Positions 1 through 10,400 of a stretch of DNA of 40,862 bases are shown in pieces. Every line of letters begins with the position of its first letter. Position 1 is the first letter of the stretch. The notes below the pieces were generated by a model. The model ran no database searches, was not told where the DNA came from, and was given only the letters and a program-made list of their open reading frames with translations. The stretch spans positions 1 to 40,862 of the forward strand of contig JADGIG010000025.1 in NCBI GenBank assembly GCA_018985235.1. Direction: 5' to 3'. The position numbers and the translations under genes were made by a program. Source of the stretch: Sanchytrium tribonematis. Taxonomy: Eukaryota; Sanchytriomycota; Sanchytriomycetes; Sanchytriales; Sanchytriaceae.

Positions 1-2816
1 AAAGTATTTAAGTATAAATCTGACTTCTTTTCCAAATTTTCAAACCGCAGGCAGGATTTTTGCATTGCGGATTGAAATTTCTGCGTCGAAAAAGATGGTA
101 CATCTTTATGATTGTAATATATCTTGTCTTTATAACGGTAAGAAGTATCTAGATTTCTTAATAAGCTTTGAAAATTGAGCAAATTTACAAGGTTGCCATT
201 CAGAGATTCTATAGATGATTTGTTCAATGCAGTATTTTGATAAAACTTGATAGCCTTCTCCAATACAAATCTGTTATTATTCAATTTTTCAATTGTTATT
301 AGGGACGTTGATACCTTGTTTAAATTCTTCTTTTGCTCACTCTCTAATTCCAGCATTCTCGACTTTATGCATTTTAAATGGCTATATGTGACAGATTGTA
401 CATGATCAATTCGGCCAACTATAATTATGTTTCTTTCTATTTCAACAAAGCGATTTTTTTCTAATAAGATGCTTTCAATATGTTTGGAATGTCTTTTTTT
501 CTGTTGCATTCTTCTAAGAAATTTTTTTAATGTATAAAGTGACTCTTGAATTCTTTTAGTATTAATATATTCGGTCTTAGAAATTTCTTGAATACTTATG
601 CGCTTGAAAAAATGAATTTTTTTTGATGCAATTTTTCTGCTTAGAGACTGATAATATTGCAATTTGGTCTTTAAATTTTGATTTTGTGCATTCAAAACAT
701 GTGCTTGGCCCTCGCCATTAATTAAAATTTTGACTTTTTGATTGATCTGCGAATATAAATTAGATTCAAGTTGAAGACTTAAAGATTCCATAAAATCTGC
801 ATATTTGCTCAGTTGATTCTTAAAATTCTCTATATCGATTGATGGTCGAGACAATTCGTTGTTATTGTTGTAAGTTAGGATCCTCGGGATTGATTCAATG
901 TTCTCGAGCGAAGAAAAAATTCGAAGTCTTCGAAACTTCGCTAATCTGTGAATGTCGTAATAATTTTCTAAATAGCATTCGCATTGTTGAAATTTTTCAC
1001 AAACGTTTTGGCAATCGTAATTTGCTGTATGTAAATCCATTAAGTGAACTTTTTGGGCTTGCGGAAACAAAAGCATTCTTCTTATTGTTGCAAGTAGTCT
1101 TACCGCGGGAACAAGAGAAGCTTGCTTTTTGATTAATCTCACTGTGTTTTGCTCAAACTTTTCAAAATGAGGAAATTTTTTGTCTATCTTAAGGCTGGAA
1201 AACTTTGTACAAGCTAGCAGTAAGGTTTTCAATGGCATTCGGAAATTATCTATTTTGATGCCAGCGATCCTTGAGCATTTAACGGCAGGCTGGTAAGCCT
1301 TTGCTATGATATTATTTGATTTTAGTACCATTCCTGCAATATTTGCCATAAAGTTGTATTTCTGACTTTGTGCTGAGCAACTGATATTTGGTAGATCAGG
1401 TCTGTGGGTTTGCAATAATTTTTCTTTCTGACTGAAAATTGGATATTGAGTCAAAATAACTTTAGCTACCACCATTTTAGTTATTATTGGAGACAGTGCA
1501 GTAACAAGAGGCATATGTACCTTGTTTAATTCTATCCTTTGCTTAGGAAGTAGATTTGTATTAGAATATTGCAAGTCAAAATGCGATTTTTTTACATGAA
1601 AATGTAACAGTTTCCTGTCTTTTGGTTCCCTGGCAACAGGTAAAATAAATAAAGGTTCTATTTTTCGTCTTTTGCTCTGCGCAATATCTACAGAATGACG
1701 ACGTTTCAATTGTTTGGGAGCAGAAGATTTTTCCAATTCACTGATCCTTGTCTTCAATTTATGCTCCTGTTGTTTATAATACTCCAATTGATCGGCAAAA
1801 TCAAAACTGTCCTCTTGTTTTTCAAGCTTTTCTTCTAACTCGTTGATTTTTGACTTATACTGATTTAAAAGTTGCTCTTCACTTGCGGTCTCGTTGACCA
1901 AGGGTTTGTTCTCCACCCTCATTGTTTTTTGAGCAAATTTTAAAGTAGAAAGTGACTCATCAAAATACTCGTCTCCTGGAGCAATGCAACAGATTGCGAT
2001 TGTTCGACTATTACCTCCAAGACTATTTTGGAGGATACGAGTCAACTTGGAATCACGGAAGGGGACATGTGATTGCTTTTCCGCCAATTTCTGGATTACA
2101 GTCCCTAAGGCCAAAAGACTCTTATTTATCATTTGCCCTTCTTTAAGTCTTGCGCCTTCTGCACTAGTGTGTTTTATACGTTCACTTCCGGCTAAATCCA
2201 CCAATGTCAGCAGCCCAAAAGTAGCTCGATCGTCCATTTGCCGCTCAACGTGAATTTGAAATAGAGCGTGACTTCTACTAGAATGTTCATTGATATCAGT
2301 TTGACCGTATTTTCTTGAGTTTTCTCCCTTCTTCAAATATTGTAAAGCTTCACCTAGATTTTGTACCTTAACTCGAAGTAAATTGTTGATGGTCACGAAG
2401 TTATTACTAGTTTGCAATTTGGGGGTATTTTCGGGTTCTAGTAGATCCCGAATAGTTTCATTATATACTTCGACATAACTAATTTCAATTTCTACATTGT
2501 TAATCTCAAAAAGAGACTTTAAAGTCAACGGTATAAGACCAGGATCTTGTAATGTTCCTAACAAAGTGTATGTCTTACCACTTGATGTTTGGCCATAGGA
2601 AAAGCATGTGGTGTTGATTCCATCTAATACAACTCTTAACAATTCCCATAGATAAATAAATAACTCTTGATTATTTTCGCTATCAAAAATCTTGTCAAAA
2701 TAGTACGAATTTCCTTTTTCATTGACTAAATGGTTTTCATTTCTTTTCCAAACTGAATTACCAGGCTTTAATCTGACCATTGTCGATATGTTTTCCGTTA
2801 TTTTTGCTTCCTCCAT
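1..2816 (-). CDS. Kinesin motor protein, kinesin-7/CENP-E-like, C-terminus beyond window
   Basis: An open frame runs on the minus strand from ATG 2816-2814 to the window edge without a stop, giving 938 N-terminal residues. The first ~285 residues are a kinesin motor: P-loop GQTSSGKT at 75-82, switch I NEHSSRSH at 176-183, switch II DLAGSE at 207-212, then NKSLLALG and RDSKLTRILQNSLGG. The motor starts almost at residue 1, is followed at once by a predicted coiled coil (about residues 310-365), and continues into a long basic, Lys/Arg-rich stalk. An N-terminal motor with this wording of the RDSKLTRILQNSLGGN block fits kinesin-7 (CENP-E), a kinetochore motor that moves chromosomes towards microtubule plus ends. 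The kinesin call is certain; the subfamily is inferred from motor wording. It is divergently placed from the next gene across a 286-bp spacer. No intron is seen in 2.8 kb. Confidence 0.85.
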   Translation of the reverse strand, partial: MEEAKITENISTMVRLKPGNSVWKRNENHLVNEKGNSYYFDKIFDSENNQELFIYLWELLRVVLDGINTTCFSYGQTSSGKTYTLLGTLQDPGLIPLTLKSLFEINNVEIEISYVEVYNETIRDLLEPENTPKLQTSNNFVTINNLLRVKVQNLGEALQYLKKGENSRKYGQTDINEHSSRSHALFQIHVERQMDDRATFGLLTLVDLAGSERIKHTSAEGARLKEGQMINKSLLALGTVIQKLAEKQSHVPFRDSKLTRILQNSLGGNSRTIAICCIAPGDEYFDESLSTLKFAQKTMRVENKPLVNETASEEQLLNQYKSKINELEEKLEKQEDSFDFADQLEYYKQQEHKLKTRISELEKSSAPKQLKRRHSVDIAQSKRRKIEPLFILPVAREPKDRKLLHFHVKKSHFDLQYSNTNLLPKQRIELNKVHMPLVTALSPIITKMVVAKVILTQYPIFSQKEKLLQTHRPDLPNISCSAQSQKYNFMANIAGMVLKSNNIIAKAYQPAVKCSRIAGIKIDNFRMPLKTLLLACTKFSSLKIDKKFPHFEKFEQNTVRLIKKQASLVPAVRLLATIRRMLLFPQAQKVHLMDLHTANYDCQNVCEKFQQCECYLENYYDIHRLAKFRRLRIFSSLENIESIPRILTYNNNNELSRPSIDIENFKNQLSKYADFMESLSLQLESNLYSQINQKVKILINGEGQAHVLNAQNQNLKTKLQYYQSLSRKIASKKIHFFKRISIQEISKTEYINTKRIQESLYTLKKFLRRMQQKKRHSKHIESILLEKNRFVEIERNIIIVGRIDHVQSVTYSHLKCIKSRMLELESEQKKNLNKVSTSLITIEKLNNNRFVLEKAIKFYQNTALNKSSIESLNGNLVNLLNFQSLLRNLDTSYRYKDKIYYNHKDVPSFSTQKFQSAMQKSCLRFENLEKKSDLYLNT

Positions 2817-3102
2817 AAAAATTGCTGGTTTTGAAAATTATGTTACTAAATGTCAAGAAAGTAGAATATAGCAGAAAATTTTGAAGAGAAAATTCTTAGA
2901 TCGTAATTTTCAACAGGAAAGTTTAAAGAATTGCACAAAGATTTACTTGTAAAGTTTAAAGACAGATTATTCTAAAACTTATTCTAATTCTGATAAATAC
3001 ATTTGTCGATTTTTCGAGTGTTAAATTCCCAAGCTAATCATAAAGCTTTTAATTACAAAATCTTATTTGTTGTTCAATTACGGTATTTGAAACACAAACT
3101 AA
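2817..3102. promoter_or_regulatory. Divergent intergenic region between kinesin and C2-domain gene
   Basis: 286 bp of AT-rich spacer that must hold both promoters. It has a direct repeat AAAGTTTAAAGA (about 2918-2929 and 2951-2962) and no ORF, tRNA or other RNA that I can see. It is one of the three largest gaps in the window. Confidence 0.5.
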
Positions 3103-5730
3103 ATGTCCAAAATACCTAGATTTACGAAAAAACCTGCAAAATCTTCGTTACAAACTAGCAAATCTAATTCCTCAAAGCCAAAACCAACTCTTAAAATTAA
3201 CAATCAAAAGAAATTGAAAGATTTGACCATTTCCACAGAAGAGAAAAATTCCTATTTTGAATCAAAGAGTATTCAAGACCACATTCAAAAGTCAATTGAT
3301 GAAAAATTCGAAACAGAAGAAGAGTCGAAACCACAAAACATTGAGATTGCTAACCAAATTGCAAATATTTTAAAGAAAACTACTGTCGAGGATGAGGACG
3401 AATTGGAGCCATTTGACGACGATTTAAAAGACATTATTTTTGACGAAATTCATGCGAAAAAAGAAGAGTCTATTCCATTACATGATGAAATTGAGAACGA
3501 ATTATTATTCGAGTATGAACCCAGCGAAGATTCATTGCTGTATGCTCAGTTAAATAAGCCCAATTTTAATCAAAAAGTAGAAGCTATCAACAACTCAGCG
3601 CTTGCCTTCACTCTTTTGCATATAGATTTAGTAGACGACTTAGCTCACAGAAAACGATCTCTGATAAATATTGCGTTGGGTCTTCCTAGTGAAAAAGGAA
3701 GAAGAACCTTCATGATGAAAAAAGCTACTTTGTTAAAAAAGAAAACTGATCTCAACATAGAAAGGCGTTTTCCGCTTGACATGAAGGTAGACTTGGAAGA
3801 CTGGTTTAATGGCACTCTTGAAATATCTGTGGACGTGACAAATGAATGGTGTGGAAAGGGTGCTATATCTCTCAGCAAATTCAAGAAAAAATCTGAATTT
3901 CGGAAGAAAGTTCCCCTGTGGTCGGTTCGGAAATATGGGAAGCAGGAAAATTTTTACATTGGCGACTTGTTCATAAACTCACAATTACTCAATTATGAGA
4001 GTAGTTCTTCTTCTGAAGAGGAACTTCCAGTCAAACAGATTCTTTCCGACACAGAATCAGAATTGTTTCAATCAAAACTCTCGAAAACGGATTTTACAAA
4101 AAACACTGACAGTTTATTAAATGACATACCTTTGATTAAACCTCAGCACATACCAGGTGAAATGCAAGTAGAAATATTGGGTGATAAAGTCCTTAATATT
4201 TTAATATCGCAATACCATCCATTATCAAGTTTAGAGTCAGATGTATTTTGCTGCATTAAAATCCTCCCGCTAGGTCAACCTATTCAAACTGTTCCGAAAA
4301 GTAGTCCTTATGTAATAGATTTTGAGGTATCAATTCCTTTTATACCGGATAAACCAGGTATCATAGAGATTTGGAGAAAAGGCTCTCCAAATGTATTTAT
4401 AGGTCTTTGCAAACTGTCATTTGATAAAAGGCAAGCAAGTGGCGGGATAATGCTATTATTTCCCAGTGCCAGTTTAAGTGTTTCTAATCCTATTACTGGG
4501 GAATATCAAGGCGCATTAGAAGTTTGTTTTGGATTTGGGAACGAGCAGAAGTTAAAAGCAAGTATTAGCAAATTGAATAAGCAATCGTTGCACAATATAT
4601 TTGAAAATGATTTTGCTGATGAATTTGTGGATGCTACAAATGTGAATGTCAACCAGCAGACCAATACCAGTCTTTCCAATCTGAACAAAACATTTAATTT
4701 TTTAAAATCAAAAGGCGTCGACCAATCTTGCATGATCTCGCCTGAAACGAAATCTGGATATCACCAAACCAACACTTTCAGGGCTAAGGACTCTGCGGAT
4801 CAAACTCAAAGTAAGAAAAACGTAGAAGATAAAATAGTGGGAGACTCCAAAAATCCAAAAGACGAATACAATCAAACTATTGGGCAAATTTTAGAAAACA
4901 AAAATTTCCAAACTTCAAATAGAAATATAGCGCAAGATAATAAGACCAAAACCGGTTTAATAGCTAAGTCATCGGCAATCCCTGCGGTAACGGACAATGG
5001 CACTTCTTTTCATCGATACGATGGAAAACATATTCCATTAGAAGAAGTCAATTTAGATGAAGAGAACGTTATTAAATTAGGATCAATGAAGCTTCAAATA
5101 TCGAAAATATTTCCACTTCACAATTTTGAAGATCGTCTTATCGAAGATTTCGAGAGTCAAAACTCGAATAGAACTAGAATCAGTGAAAGCTCATTCTATG
5201 TGACTTTTAATTGGTATCCAGATGCAAAAGGGGACGTAAAATCTCGACAAAAGAAAATTGTTCATGCAGCATCATATGAAAATAATTGTATCACATTCAA
5301 CAAAATTGAAAATCTTGCAGTTCAATTATCGCCCGAAGTTCTTTCAAAATTTAAAAGCAGGAAACAGACGTTAAAACTCTGGCGAAAAAGCTCGCGAGGA
5401 GATTTTCTAATTGCTTTCACTATACTTGATCTGCACTATTTATTTGATGGGCTGGACACCATGGAACAATGGTTTGATTTGGTTGACTCGAATGGGGTGG
5501 TGCTTGGTCAAATTCTGGTAAATTTGGAAGTTGACAAGTCAATATTTAGAAAGTCAGTTTCAATGACCAATTATTGTTCCCACGAACAAGTCAACTTAAA
5601 ACCTTCTGCTTCTCAATTTTCTCTGCGGAGTCACGAAGATATTACTCAGCACGATCTCGAATCAATTTATTCAATAGCTGATGGAAACATGGATAAAATT
5701 CATCAATATTTAAATCGAATTAATAAATAA
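3103..5730 (+). CDS. C2-domain protein, C2CD3-like (centriole/cilium)
   Basis: This 875-residue protein starts at ATG 3103 and ends in TAA 5728-5730. It has a Lys/Ser-rich acidic N-terminus and three beta-rich C2-like regions at roughly 155-300, 350-500 and 650-815, separated by low-complexity linkers. The second region (IIEIWRKGSPNVFIGLCKLSF, then a long loop ending GALEVCFGFG) resembles the C2 domains of C2CD3, a centriole distal-end protein needed for appendages and ciliogenesis. The loop between strand pairs and the 'PIxGEYxGALxV' ending are the specific clue. Other multi-C2 ciliary proteins such as CEP120 are possible, and the vertebrate protein is much longer. CEP76, another centriole protein, lies in the same window. 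AATAAA at 5722-5727 is coding (Asn-Lys) and directly precedes the stop. Confidence 0.6.
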   Translation: MSKIPRFTKKPAKSSLQTSKSNSSKPKPTLKINNQKKLKDLTISTEEKNSYFESKSIQDHIQKSIDEKFETEEESKPQNIEIANQIANILKKTTVEDEDELEPFDDDLKDIIFDEIHAKKEESIPLHDEIENELLFEYEPSEDSLLYAQLNKPNFNQKVEAINNSALAFTLLHIDLVDDLAHRKRSLINIALGLPSEKGRRTFMMKKATLLKKKTDLNIERRFPLDMKVDLEDWFNGTLEISVDVTNEWCGKGAISLSKFKKKSEFRKKVPLWSVRKYGKQENFYIGDLFINSQLLNYESSSSSEEELPVKQILSDTESELFQSKLSKTDFTKNTDSLLNDIPLIKPQHIPGEMQVEILGDKVLNILISQYHPLSSLESDVFCCIKILPLGQPIQTVPKSSPYVIDFEVSIPFIPDKPGIIEIWRKGSPNVFIGLCKLSFDKRQASGGIMLLFPSASLSVSNPITGEYQGALEVCFGFGNEQKLKASISKLNKQSLHNIFENDFADEFVDATNVNVNQQTNTSLSNLNKTFNFLKSKGVDQSCMISPETKSGYHQTNTFRAKDSADQTQSKKNVEDKIVGDSKNPKDEYNQTIGQILENKNFQTSNRNIAQDNKTKTGLIAKSSAIPAVTDNGTSFHRYDGKHIPLEEVNLDEENVIKLGSMKLQISKIFPLHNFEDRLIEDFESQNSNRTRISESSFYVTFNWYPDAKGDVKSRQKKIVHAASYENNCITFNKIENLAVQLSPEVLSKFKSRKQTLKLWRKSSRGDFLIAFTILDLHYLFDGLDTMEQWFDLVDSNGVVLGQILVNLEVDKSIFRKSVSMTNYCSHEQVNLKPSASQFSLRSHEDITQHDLESIYSIADGNMDKIHQYLNRINK

Positions 5731-5751
5731 CTCCTTCAAACTAATCTTTTG

Positions 5752-6042
5752 ATGTCCAAAGCAGCTTTTCGAGTCGAAGAATTAATTAAACAGAATCAAA
5801 TTATGATTTTTTCAAAAACGTATTGCAGTTACTGTGCGAGGGCTAAGACTCTACTAGAGTCTTTGAACAAAAGCTATTCAAGTGTGGAATTAGACATTGA
5901 TCCAGAAGGAAATGATATTTCAACTTACTTGAGATCAAAAACTGGTATTCGAACTGTTCCTAACATATTCATAAACCAGGAAAACGTCGGTGGATGTGAT
6001 AATCTTTATGCTTTGCACAAAAGTGGTAAACTAAAAATATAA
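5752..6042 (+). CDS. Dithiol glutaredoxin
   Basis: A 96-residue glutaredoxin with the active site CSYC at residues 25-28, preceded by the strand IMIFSKTY, then the glutathione-binding TVP loop (RTVPNIFIN) and the GGCDN motif. These are the full set of class I (dithiol) glutaredoxin landmarks, and the length matches the family. It reduces protein and glutathione mixed disulfides using glutathione, usually in cytosol or mitochondria; no presequence is visible. The ATG at 5752 is chosen over an in-frame TTG at 5749. Only 21 bp separate it from the stop of the upstream C2 protein on the same strand, and 9 bp from the stop of the convergent IGBP1 gene. Confidence 0.92.
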   Translation: MSKAAFRVEELIKQNQIMIFSKTYCSYCARAKTLLESLNKSYSSVELDIDPEGNDISTYLRSKTGIRTVPNIFINQENVGGCDNLYALHKSGKLKI

Positions 6043-6051
6043 ACTGTTTAC

Positions 6052-6903
6052 TTATCCCTTTCCTATTCTATTGCCATGCCCTCTTGGGTTGTTATCCTTA
6101 AACTCATCCCAACTGATATCCTTTTGACGTTGAGCTTCGATTGCATCCCAATCTTGGTCTTCATCGAGCGCTAACTCTAACGCTTTCAGATCAATAGCGG
6201 TATCCTGTTTGTCCAATTTTATACCGCCTCGCTTAATTTCTTCTTCTATATATTCGTCGATAGTCATTGTGGGTAAATTGTGAGATGGCCCGAAAACGTT
6301 CTTATAATTCTTGCCAACAAGTCGAAATGGTCTTAAGATTTTGCCTTGTTCGGAAAGTACTGGTCCTGAAGTTGACATACGCACTGGGCTGGGCTCAACT
6401 GGTGTATTATTGGGTGCCTTGGAAGCCATTTCTTGCATTTTTAACTCTAGATCAATCATGTACAAATCTTGGACAGCATATATAATAAAGCACAACAACC
6501 ATTCTTTCAAAATCTCGATAATTTCATCTTTCTCAATTTTCACCCATTCCTCTAATTCCGCAATGCTAACACCCTTATATTTTTTACAAATTTCTCTCGA
6601 TTTTAGAGTGGTTGCAATTTTGATCTCTCTTTTATTTTGTAATTCCCACTTTAGCCAATTCTTTTCGATTTTAAAAGTCTCGTCATCAAAATAATCCAAA
6701 AAATGTAGATAATATTCTTTTGCGAATAGCAAATCGTTGCATTCATAACTGCTTTTTGCCAAAAATCCAAAATAAAGCAGCTCAAGAAGCTCGGGTTCAT
6801 TTAGCTCTTTCATGTTTTCATTTGAAAGTGTAAACTTTTTCCTTTGTAGGATTTCGTAAGTCTCTTTAGATAATGAACTTTGCAAAGTAAGATTGGAGAG
6901 CAT
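6052..6903 (-). CDS. IGBP1: IGBP1 / TAP42 / alpha4 family, PP2A regulatory protein
   Basis: This 283-residue protein has a helical N-terminal half and the diagnostic alpha4/TAP42 C-terminus: KNVFGPSHNLPTMTIDEYIEEE followed by an acidic stretch and a final WDEFKDNNPRGHGNRIGKG. The PTMT(I/V)-D-(E/W)-(Y/W)-E and NPRGxGNRxxxG blocks are specific to the family. Alpha4 binds and stabilises free catalytic subunits of PP2A, PP4 and PP6 in the cytosol, downstream of TOR. Length is somewhat shorter than the ~340 residues of the vertebrate protein, mainly in linkers. ATG is at 6903-6901 and TAA at 6054-6052. It converges on glutaredoxin, with stops 9 bp apart. Confidence 0.9.
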   Translation of the reverse strand: MLSNLTLQSSLSKETYEILQRKKFTLSNENMKELNEPELLELLYFGFLAKSSYECNDLLFAKEYYLHFLDYFDDETFKIEKNWLKWELQNKREIKIATTLKSREICKKYKGVSIAELEEWVKIEKDEIIEILKEWLLCFIIYAVQDLYMIDLELKMQEMASKAPNNTPVEPSPVRMSTSGPVLSEQGKILRPFRLVGKNYKNVFGPSHNLPTMTIDEYIEEEIKRGGIKLDKQDTAIDLKALELALDEDQDWDAIEAQRQKDISWDEFKDNNPRGHGNRIGKG

Positions 6904-7021
6904 TCTAGTTTCAGGTATATTGCATCCGATAGCACCTTGGAAATATCTACGAGATGAGTGTGCGCTATAGTCTTACATCCAAATGTAACTGTTTTAAATA
7001 ATATTTATTGCCATATTGAAA

Positions 7022-7333
7022 TTAATTCTGAATTTTTGAGAGAAACTCTTGAGATACTTTCTTTGTAGATATGGATTTTTCATTCTTTTTATTTGAAGCA
7101 GAAATAAGTTTTTTAATTCTAGGAATCTTTGATGGCTGCAATGCAACAGTTTCGCTTTGATTTTCAATTTTTTTAATTTTACTATTATTCCTTCTCTTTC
7201 TTTTACTTATGTTCTTATTCAAATTTTCAAGTAAAAAGTTCACATATTCATCTACTATTTTTAAGCGAAGTGTTATGAGAGCCTGGTCTATTTCCCAGTT
7301 GGAATAATTTTTGAAAATCTGAATATCAGACAT
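7022..7333 (-). CDS. Small basic protein of unknown function
   Basis: A 103-residue open frame from ATG 7333-7331 to TAA 7024-7022. I do not recognise it. The first ~45 residues look helical (EIDQALITLRLKIVDEYVNF) and the rest is very rich in Lys, Arg, Asn and Ser (SKRKRRNNSKIKK; KIPRIKK), which suggests a nuclear or nucleic-acid-binding tail. An AATAAA lies about 15 nt beyond the stop on the minus strand, in keeping with a real gene 3' end. It is 118 bp upstream of the IGBP1 start on the same strand and divergent from TARBP1 across 129 bp. A helix plus basic tail could suit a small chromosomal or ribosome-assembly subunit; that is a guess only. Confidence 0.6.
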   Translation of the reverse strand: MSDIQIFKNYSNWEIDQALITLRLKIVDEYVNFLLENLNKNISKRKRRNNSKIKKIENQSETVALQPSKIPRIKKLISASNKKNEKSISTKKVSQEFLSKIQN

Positions 7334-7462
7334 TCAAATATTGGCCAATATTGTTAATTTCAAACGCTTATATCAATCAAATGTTTTAATTGGACCGCAC
7401 ATTTTTAAAATTTAAATAGAGGCGGTAATTTGTGACTCTGCGTTACATTAGGAGAATTTTCT

Positions 7463-10400
7463 ATGGATCAACTTCGTGATGATTTTTTGCAATGTAAGCG
7501 ATTATGTTTGCCTCAAAAGTATGAATACATACCGAATCAGTTCAATGGGGCATTAAATTTGAATTCAATTATTGATCAGATTAATTGCGTTTTGTCGAAG
7601 CGCCCGGAAAATATATTGTGTAAAGAAATCAAAGAGTGGGCTTTTGCTAATTTGGATGAAATGCCCACTAAGTTGCTAGTCTGGTTTGAAAATGATAAGC
7701 ATTATTTGCAAAGAATTGTAAACGACCACATAAGTTCCCACAATAGAATATTATTAATGGTAAGAAATTTCTGTTTTTTTAACGAATTCAAAAGTTCTCC
7801 AAAATATTTCGATATAATTAGGTACGGGTTAACGGAAGAGGATACCAAAACAAAAAAAATGTCCTTACACCTGCTGCAGCTAGTTTTGAACGTAATTAAA
7901 AGCGACAGTATTGAATTTGAAAAGTTTGTTCATCTGCCCTCAATGGCCGAAGACTGGCAGCTTTACTTGCTCATTGCACAAGCAACGCTTGAGCAACAAC
8001 TGCATGTCTGGAAGCATGTAGAGCCGCGAATTTTGTACTTGTGGAAAAAGTATGAAGAAAAACCTGCCTTTATTAAATGGATCATTGCACTATTGCATAG
8101 AGGTTTGAAAAATGGATCCAATTCGGTCAGAAAAAGCGTAGCCATGTTTATTTTAACATCCGAGATTGGAAATTCGCTTCACAGATTAGACCATAGATTT
8201 TTATTTAATCAGTTTTTCGTTTATTTAGACGAGACTTATATATTCACTAGCCAAGGGACTTTCCACCTCTATTCCGACTTTGGTCATAATCTGAGCATTT
8301 ATGTCAAAAACTTAATATTAAGCTCTAAGAATCCGTATTTGATGTTCAAGGAATTACTTGAATATTCAGAACACATTAATTCACATGTGGCGCTGTATTT
8401 TTATTTAAGTGGTATTTTGATGACAGTCAAGAATTCCAGCGACCTGCAAAATGACAGTGTCATTACAAAAGTTCTTAAGTTATTCAAAAGTCATTTTTTT
8501 AGCAGTCGCTTGGTTCTTGTGAGGGTATTGGTAGTTGAATTGATCGACTTAATGGAAAAGCTGTCTTATTCTTTATCTAAAGATATAGGAATGTCCTTAG
8601 TGTCTTTAATAAGCCAATATGGAATTACAAAGAAATTTGAAATATGGAAATTGAATATCAACATGGTAAAAGACTTGACAGTATCGTGTTTAAAAGACAT
8701 TCAATATCATTTCTCATTCCAAACTTTTAAAAATCTCAATGTATTATTTGAGATTTTAGCAGACAATGCGATAGAATTTAATTCATATCTTGTTAACAGC
8801 CTACAAGTGATTGAATGTCAGATAGACGACAAGTCAAATGTCCATGCTTCAATCTATTTGGGCCTAATCAAGGCAAATAAGCTTGTACATGATTATTTTC
8901 ACACTTTCGCTTTAAAAGATGCCAACATTAGACGCTACTTCAATGAAATTTACAAAATGGGACTTTCCCATAATGACATGATAATGGAATTAGGTGATCT
9001 ATTGATATTTTATTCTCATTTAATCGATCTCCCAGATGAAAAGCTCACAAATGAATCTAATTTGATTCATAGCTTAGTTGCAATGTTAGTGAATTCTAAT
9101 TCTGCTAAAGAAATTTTTGACTACGATATTCTAAGTGCACAGAAAGAAATGAGGCCATGGATTTTCAGATTTAAAATGAAGGTTGCTTCATTAAAATATA
9201 CTCAAGATGATGAGTTTCAGGCCTCTGACATTTTAGATTTGATAGACAATCAGTCATCAACCAGCGTCGGTTCCTTTTTTGACTTTTTGGAAAAAGTTTT
9301 GCAATTTAAACTTAATTTCGAACCTCTTCCCGTTTTATCGAATCTTTGCTCAAAAACTTTTGAACTTATTTCTCATTCTAAAAAGTACAAGGTTGTGAGA
9401 AGATTGGTTTCCTTGATATATCGCTCTGATCTTGAAATCGATAATGTAAAGGCTCTTCATGATATAATAATTGCACACTGCAACGAGATCCCTTATGTTT
9501 CTGAAATAATTGTTAAGGAATTATCAAAGATACAAAATGTAGATTTTTTTCTGGCTGATTTCTCCACATTTGGCCCTGAGAGAGACTTTGGCACAATCTA
9601 TTCAGAAGAATTGATATCAAAAACTGCCAAAATCAGCTCATTGCTTAAATCAGATCATGCAACAAGACTCTTGGCCATAAATTCTATTAAAGATCGAGAA
9701 TTGGCGGTCAATTGGTTGATTGAAAAACTTACATCAGAAGAGCTATATCCCCTTGTCGAGTATTCTAGTCACATTAGTTTTAAAATTAAAATAAGATGTT
9801 ATTGTGCGATTTTAATGATGACAAATGTGACTCACCTGGAAAATCAGTTTGAAAATTTACTCTTCTTGGCCCGCAAAGAAAGGAATCCTAATGTCAAAAC
9901 CTTCACTGAATGGCTGCTATGTATAGTTTGCCAAGATCCAAAATACTTGAATCAGATGATTTTGAACTTGGGGTACACAGAAAACATCAACTCGACTATC
10001 AGTATCATGATCGTTTTAATTCGTTTACAAAATTTTGGGAAGCTTTCACCCTCCGAAATAATTGATAGATTTCTTTTGTTTTACTGTTCTAGCTGTCATT
10101 ATGCGACTCGCGTCCATGTCCAATATCTTATCAAAATGATTGACAGTTCTAATGAAGCACTTTCAATTATAAAGAAGTCTTTCAACGCAGGCGTGGAAAA
10201 GAGTTTCGATAAATGCATTCACAGCAATTACATGGTGGGACATCTTGACATTAAAAAAGACATTAATTTTGAAATGCTATTCAACCTGATACCACTTTAT
10301 CTCAAATTTGATTTTACAGAAATTATGAGCACATCTAGTTTTTCCTTCACAACTGATTTAAGCGTTTTGGCTGAAAGTAGATCAATTGCAAAGTTCATGC

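Noticed and set aside
839-1132. 97-codon plus-strand ORF
   Set aside because: It is antisense to the unbroken kinesin frame, is not recognised, and is expected by chance opposite a coding region.
1952-2253. Two plus-strand ORFs opposite the kinesin motor
   Set aside because: They lie antisense to conserved motor motifs (switch II region) and have no protein-like features.
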